Of a stretch of 33,597 bases of DNA, positions 30,238 to 33,597 are shown piece after piece. Origin of the DNA: Candidatus Thorarchaeota archaeon (GTDB lineage: Archaea; Asgardarchaeota; Thorarchaeia; Thorarchaeales; Thorarchaeaceae); NCBI GenBank assembly GCA_016839345.1, contig JAEOUL010000111.1, forward strand, positions 1-33,597, read 5' to 3'. Position 1 is the first letter of the stretch, and every line of letters starts with the position of its first letter. The notes beneath the pieces are model-generated. The model was given only the letters and a program-made list of their open reading frames with translations, ran no database searches and had not been told where the DNA came from. A program made the translations under genes and the position numbers.

Positions 30238-31149
30238 GTGTATATCAAAATACGATCTGATGGATCTCTTGGTCTTGGTCGCGGAACCGAGGGAACTGCA
30301 GAGATAACATTCGGTTATGGAGAAGCTCACATGGTTGCCGCAGCCTTAGAAAAACTTGCACAAACAGCACGCAGCTATAAGCAAGAGTATCTAAAAACCA
30401 CTGGTGTGGGCGGTGGAAACAAGGTCACTTTCAATCGTGCAGATGATGGGACAATCACAATCTCAGGGGATAGACAAAGCTACATCTGTACTGAAGCGGA
30501 AATCAGAAGGATGGCTGAACGGTTGAAGAACCTACCTCCTGTCGAGGTTGCACCTCCTTCAGACTATGTGAAGAAGATTAAACCTTCAGAAGGCATGACT
30601 CTTGTTATTACAAATGCAGGCGAATCAATCAGAGTAAGTCTTCCTGAGGCGGCTATAATCAAAACTGCTATTCAAAGTAGCATTGACTCCAGGTTTTTCC
30701 ATGAGGAAATCGCTGTTGGTCAAAGAAAGATCACAGTTAGTCGAAGTAGTGACTTGAAATGGAAACTAGCTGGAGATGGTACCAATGTACGCTTCACCGC
30801 CTATGAAATAGAAGCACTTGTAGCCGGTCTGCAGAATGGTGTTCTGGATGTCCTAATGGATGTGGTCAAGAGCTTTGGATCAGATGATGTATCAGACATA
30901 CGTGTCAAAAGCCAATTGAAGCACGTTGAGCAAGTATCAATCGAGCTTTTTGGAGAAGACAAGAGTGCAAAGGGTATGATTAGAGACATAACCAGGAGAA
31001 CAAAAAAGGTTCTAGGGATTGAGGAGGATGCAGATGAACGTGCCAACAGGTTCATTGACATGTGCAATCATGTTTACGGAAAAATGAACACAAATTATGT
31101 TGAACCACTATTCAATCTCTTTTCAAAGGTCTTTGTAGTTGGCAGCTGA
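30238..31149 (+). CDS. Unknown protein with two related alpha/beta modules
   Basis: 303 residues from a GTG at 30238, supported by GGTGG 6 nt upstream. Two modules of about 90 residues look like an internal duplication. Module 1 contains 'AEITFGYGEAHMVAAALEKL', 'NKVTFNRADDGTITISGD' and 'CTEAEIRRMAERLKNLP'. Module 2 contains 'IRVSLPEAAIIKTAIQSSI', 'RKITVSRSSDLKWKLAGDG' and 'FTAYEIEALVAGLQNG'. Each has the order strand, helix, 'K-x-T-x-x-R-x-x-D', 'G-D', then an 'E-I' helix. The last 100 residues are helical and charged. There is no signal peptide or known catalytic motif. I cannot name a family. Confidence 0.8.
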   Translation: MYIKIRSDGSLGLGRGTEGTAEITFGYGEAHMVAAALEKLAQTARSYKQEYLKTTGVGGGNKVTFNRADDGTITISGDRQSYICTEAEIRRMAERLKNLPPVEVAPPSDYVKKIKPSEGMTLVITNAGESIRVSLPEAAIIKTAIQSSIDSRFFHEEIAVGQRKITVSRSSDLKWKLAGDGTNVRFTAYEIEALVAGLQNGVLDVLMDVVKSFGSDDVSDIRVKSQLKHVEQVSIELFGEDKSAKGMIRDITRRTKKVLGIEEDADERANRFIDMCNHVYGKMNTNYVEPLFNLFSKVFVVGS

Positions 31150-31204
31150 TACTGAGTAAGCCTTAGTGCTATTCCTTCATTAGTGATTAATTCTTACTCT
31201 GTTC

Positions 31205-31216
31205 AATATATTATAA
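31205..31216 (+). promoter_or_regulatory. TATA box upstream of the four-helix membrane protein
   Basis: AATATATTATAA is a strong TATA-like run; a start about 25 nt downstream (near 31236) would give a leader of only about 13 nt to the ATG at 31249. Confidence 0.45.
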
Positions 31217-31248
31217 TCCTAATAGAAACAATCCAAAAAGCGATGTAA

Positions 31249-31743
31249 ATGAAAACTGATTCTTCATTGCCAACTGGGATTAGGATAGTAATGATTGCTA
31301 TTGGAATCATTGTTGTCTTCCTTTTCCCATATGGATATCATATAGATCTAGGAATTGGACCCAGCGGGTTCATGGCAATTCTATGGGAGCTACCTGAGTT
31401 CCAGGTTCTCCCAGAATATCCGGGGATAATGCCCCTAACAGCTCTTGATTTCTTCATCTACTATCTATATCGACTTGTGGTGTTGTATGCAATTTGGAAA
31501 CTCACACTTGGACTGATGAAACCAAAAAGACTCATGTTTCATGCATTAATATCAGAGTTAATTCCAATTCTCATCTCAATTCCAGGAGTTCTTTTCCTCG
31601 ATCCATCGGGACATAATTACATCCCCATAATGATTCCTCTTCCCTTTCTGCTAATCTACTGTACTTTGTTGACGTTATACATATCAACACGAAGCGCTAT
31701 TACTCAGCCTCAACAAATTCCACAACGTAATGATCCCGAGTGA
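31249..31743 (+). CDS. Multi-pass membrane protein of unknown function
   Basis: 164 residues, ATG 31249. The ribosome site is weak, in keeping with a short leader. About four transmembrane helices: 'GIRIVMIAIGIIVVFLF', 'ALDFFIYYLYRLVVLYAIWK', 'ALISELIPILISIPGVLFL' and 'IPIMIPLPFLLIYCTLLTLY'. The loop between helices 1 and 2 holds 'GPSGFMAILWELPEFQVLPE'. The C-terminal tail (SAITQPQQIPQRNDPE) should be cytosolic by its position. I recognise no family. Its 3' end overlaps the convergent VOC gene by 44 nt. Confidence 0.75.
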   Translation: MKTDSSLPTGIRIVMIAIGIIVVFLFPYGYHIDLGIGPSGFMAILWELPEFQVLPEYPGIMPLTALDFFIYYLYRLVVLYAIWKLTLGLMKPKRLMFHALISELIPILISIPGVLFLDPSGHNYIPIMIPLPFLLIYCTLLTLYISTRSAITQPQQIPQRNDPE

Positions 31744-32101
31744 AAAGGAAACAAATCTTTCGATTATCAAAGAGTGGAGCTTTTACTGGTTGTGAGATGA
31801 TAACTGCACCGTTCTCTCGAGCCATCTTTTTTGCCGCCTCAATATCATTTACTTCATAGCACAGATGATAAAGAGACTGACGCTTTTTCAATAGGTCAGA
31901 AACCGGGGAATCTTCGGTGAGGGGAGAGATGAGTTCAATCTTGATCGGATCTGCATCCGATGTTCCCATGAGGACTACACGAACCTTCTGAGTGGGATCA
32001 TCAACAATAGGACCCAGTTGTTTGTAGCCAAAGAGTGATTCATGATTCTTGATACCCTGTTCAATGTCTTTCACAAGGATTCCGATGTGACTGAGCTTCA
32101 T
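31700..32101 (-). CDS. VOC-superfamily protein, methylmalonyl-CoA epimerase-like
   Basis: 133 residues from ATG 32101, with GGTGA 4 nt upstream. The frame opens further, to an ATG at 32188, but lacks a better site. The paired beta-alpha-beta modules start 'MKLSHIGILVKDIEQGIKN' and include 'PLTEDSPVSDLLKKRQSLYH', 'LCYEVNDIEAAKKMARENGA' and 'FTRDHYVVEFVE'. His (S-H-I), His (LYHLCYEV) and the final Glu match the metal ligands of methylmalonyl-CoA epimerase, and the 'EDSPV..LLKKR..YHLCYEV' block is characteristic of that enzyme. It would convert (S)- to (R)-methylmalonyl-CoA for the mutase encoded at 5472-7160. Other VOC lyases are possible. Confidence 0.8.
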   Translation of the reverse strand: MKLSHIGILVKDIEQGIKNHESLFGYKQLGPIVDDPTQKVRVVLMGTSDADPIKIELISPLTEDSPVSDLLKKRQSLYHLCYEVNDIEAAKKMARENGAVIISQPVKAPLFDNRKICFLFTRDHYVVEFVEAE

Positions 32102-32242
32102 TTTCTCACCTGAATCCACGAATTGTTGTGCTTTATCCATAAGTCTGTCGGAATCTCTTATTATTAGCTGGAAAAACTTGATCATCAATTCTATGGACTC
32201 TCAAGAGATAGATCTATAGGACTTTTAAAACACGGAAATATA

Positions 32243-32998
32243 TCAGAGTTCAAGTTCTTCACCATATCGCTCCCCCCATTGGTCTCTATTAACCTGAAGG
32301 ATCATCACGAAATTATCAACTGTTCTTCTATTTTTTGAACTATCCTTGCTTAATTCCCGGGCTCTAGCTAAAGCCTTTGCTCCTTCTTTTTGATCTCCAA
32401 ATCGATAACAATCCATGGCTAGAAGCATCCAGGCTTGGAATGAATTGGGTGCAACGAGAGTTGCATTTCTTCTTGCTTCAATCGCCTTCTCAAATTTCCT
32501 CATTTCCCATAGTGAAGTTCCAAGGTGAGTCCATAGTTCTTCAGCATTGAAATTTGCCCTCTGCAAGACATCTATCGCATCATTGATTCGTGCTCTGGAA
32601 ACATAGAATTGTGCAAGCCTAATCCAATACTGCTCATTTTGGGGCATTGCTTGAATCAGCATCGTGTATAACTTTTCAGCCAGCTTATCTTCACCATCGT
32701 GATCAAGCATGGACGCATATCGATAAACATTATCTATAGGTCCTGTAAATTCAGGGATTCTGTCACCACCCAGGAGTTCTTTTGCCTCTCTATGAGCCTT
32801 TCTGGCTTCATCCCACCGTTCTGCTCCCAACAATGCTAGAATGAATGAACCCCAAATTCTCTCATCTTTTAGTCTGTATTGAACTAGCTCTTGGAACAAT
32901 CTAATAGAGTCATCATATTTCTTGGTATTAAGAAAAGAAACTGCACGATCTAGCATCTCGTCCAGTTCTTCATCAGACTTCCCTTGTTTGGAACCCAC
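32243..32998 (-). CDS. TPR repeat protein
   Basis: 251 residues from a GTG at 32998, with GGAGG 7 nt upstream. At least five TPR units are visible, such as 'RAVSFLNTKKYDDSIRLFQE', 'LAEKLYTMLIQAMPQNEQYW', 'RLAQFYVSRARINDAIDVLQ', 'TSLWEMRKFEKAIEARRNAT' and 'LLAMDCYRFGDQKEGAKALA'. The helical repeats would form a superhelix for protein binding. There is no signal or membrane segment, so it is likely cytosolic. It heads the minus-strand run toward the VOC gene but has a 141-nt gap, so coupling is unclear. Confidence 0.88.
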   Translation of the reverse strand: MGSKQGKSDEELDEMLDRAVSFLNTKKYDDSIRLFQELVQYRLKDERIWGSFILALLGAERWDEARKAHREAKELLGGDRIPEFTGPIDNVYRYASMLDHDGEDKLAEKLYTMLIQAMPQNEQYWIRLAQFYVSRARINDAIDVLQRANFNAEELWTHLGTSLWEMRKFEKAIEARRNATLVAPNSFQAWMLLAMDCYRFGDQKEGAKALARARELSKDSSKNRRTVDNFVMILQVNRDQWGERYGEELEL

Positions 32999-33067
32999 CG
33001 CATTTCCTCCGGTTATGATTATCTAGGGATGAAAGGCTTGGCATTAATATCCATGTCATTTGCGTTT

Positions 33068-33107
33068 TTGATACCTTGTTCGTTTCCTCGATAAGTCTGT
33101 CGGAATC
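33068..33107 (-). repeat. Decayed duplicate of the VOC-gene 5' region
   Basis: Positions 33091-33107 repeat 32139-32155 exactly (17 bp, ATAAGTCTGTCGGAATC). Positions 33068-33081 match 32050-32063 with one change. In the VOC copy these two blocks are about 75 nt apart; here they are only 9 nt apart, as if a duplicate had lost the middle. Read on the minus strand the blocks encode 'DSDRL' and 'EQGIKN', as at the VOC copy. No start codon or intact frame remains. Confidence 0.5.
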
Positions 33108-33157
33108 CTTTTGAAAGAGTCCGCTCAGGCAAATGTATCATCGAAATGGTGTAGATT

Positions 33158-33597
33158 GTGTCACGGTCAAATTATGCAGGACAACTGGTAAAGAAATGGG
33201 GTCTTAGGGCACCAAAGCAGTTGTTCCGTATGATGAAACTTCATCGAACACCATTCAAGACAATTCTTCATAACATATTCACTGCTCTTGAAGAAGTTGA
33301 TGGGCGGTTTGCATTTCCTACAATAGCTGCTATTGCTAGAATGAAACCCGAGCTTGTTCGAGAGATTGTAAATGCAGGACATGAAGTTGCCAGTCATGGG
33401 TATAATCATGTGCGATACCCCACATTGAATGCAGAGGGCAGAGAGAGAGACCTCAGATTATCGCTACAGGTTTTCAAGAATCTTGGAGTTCCAATTTCTG
33501 GATTCAGAGCACCCTACGACAACTACACTGATGATATGCCGCTCATACTTGATCGAACACATCTTTTGTGGGATGGGGGATTCGGGTATAGACCTGA
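33158..33597 (+). CDS. Polysaccharide deacetylase (NodB-like), N-terminal part, runs off right edge
   Basis: 146 codons are in the window from a GTG at 33158, with GGTG 6 nt upstream and an in-frame TAG just before. Translation includes 'QLVKKWGLRAPKQLFRMMKL' and 'DGRFAFPTIAAIARMKPELV', followed by the NodB signature 'GHEVASHGYNHVRY' (metal-binding His pair) and 'ISGFRAPYDNYTDDM' (the R-x-P motif). It should remove N-acetyl or similar groups from a polysaccharide or glycan by metal-dependent hydrolysis. The expected first Asp motif is not obvious in the N-terminal part. The C-terminal part is outside the window. Confidence 0.85.
   Translation, partial: MSRSNYAGQLVKKWGLRAPKQLFRMMKLHRTPFKTILHNIFTALEEVDGRFAFPTIAAIARMKPELVREIVNAGHEVASHGYNHVRYPTLNAEGRERDLRLSLQVFKNLGVPISGFRAPYDNYTDDMPLILDRTHLLWDGGFGYRP

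Overview
This window looks like an archaeal chromosome segment, most likely from an Asgard archaeon. I lean towards Thorarchaeia, but no rRNA or universal marker is present to prove it. The case rests on gene content: a Rab/Ras-like small GTPase, two proteins with longin/roadblock-like N-termini, a single gelsolin-like domain, archaeal-type formylmethanofuran dehydrogenase subunits, a B12-domain-less methylmalonyl-CoA mutase subunit, a bipartite-type archaeal lipoate ligase and C50-carotenoid-type genes. Starts are usually preceded by GGTGA/GGAGG Shine-Dalgarno motifs, many starts are GTG or TTG, and TATA-like boxes lie upstream of several units.

Layout. 1-60 is the first 20 codons of a minus-strand gene leaving the left edge. 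440-2645 holds two secreted, membrane-anchored proteins, one with a CxxCH motif and one with a glutamine-amidotransferase-like fold. 5195-2663 (minus) is a probable operon: small protein, longin/winged-helix protein, 109-aa helical protein, small GTPase. 5325-5456 is a degenerate zinc-ribbon ORF. 9941-5472 (minus) carries a second longin-like protein, a TPR-like protein, an iron-sulfur flavoprotein, a cobalamin adenosyltransferase and methylmalonyl-CoA mutase. 10081-11839 (plus) has a winged-helix protein and a bactofilin-like beta-helix protein. 16124-11905 (minus) is fwdD-fwdB-fwdA plus a methyltransferase. 16356-19547 (plus) encodes a 2-oxoacid dehydrogenase complex (E1alpha, E1beta, E2; no E3).

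19550-25399 is a carotenoid locus. A minus arm (phytoene synthase, frameshifted CrtI) and a plus arm (second CrtI-type enzyme, UbiA-type lycopene elongase, CruF-type hydratase) diverge from a shared promoter containing a 23-bp dyad. 25407-27116 holds a double zinc ribbon protein, a strongly predicted pseudoknot RNA, lipoate-protein ligase and an AhpD-like protein. 28499-27103 (minus) is an alcohol dehydrogenase and a cupin. After that come the gelsolin-like protein, a membrane zinc-ribbon protein, several unknowns, a methylmalonyl-CoA-epimerase-like VOC protein, a TPR protein and the start of a polysaccharide deacetylase at the right edge.

How it fits together: mutase, adenosyltransferase and the VOC epimerase-like protein form a propionyl/methylmalonyl-CoA branch. 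The Fwd subunits belong to C1 metabolism on methanofuran. Lipoate ligase would charge the E2 lipoyl domain, and AhpD-type proteins can draw electrons from lipoyl groups. Both lipoyl-related units (PDH and lplA) have RNA-like structure upstream of the first gene. I found no tRNA, rRNA, CRISPR array or insertion sequence.
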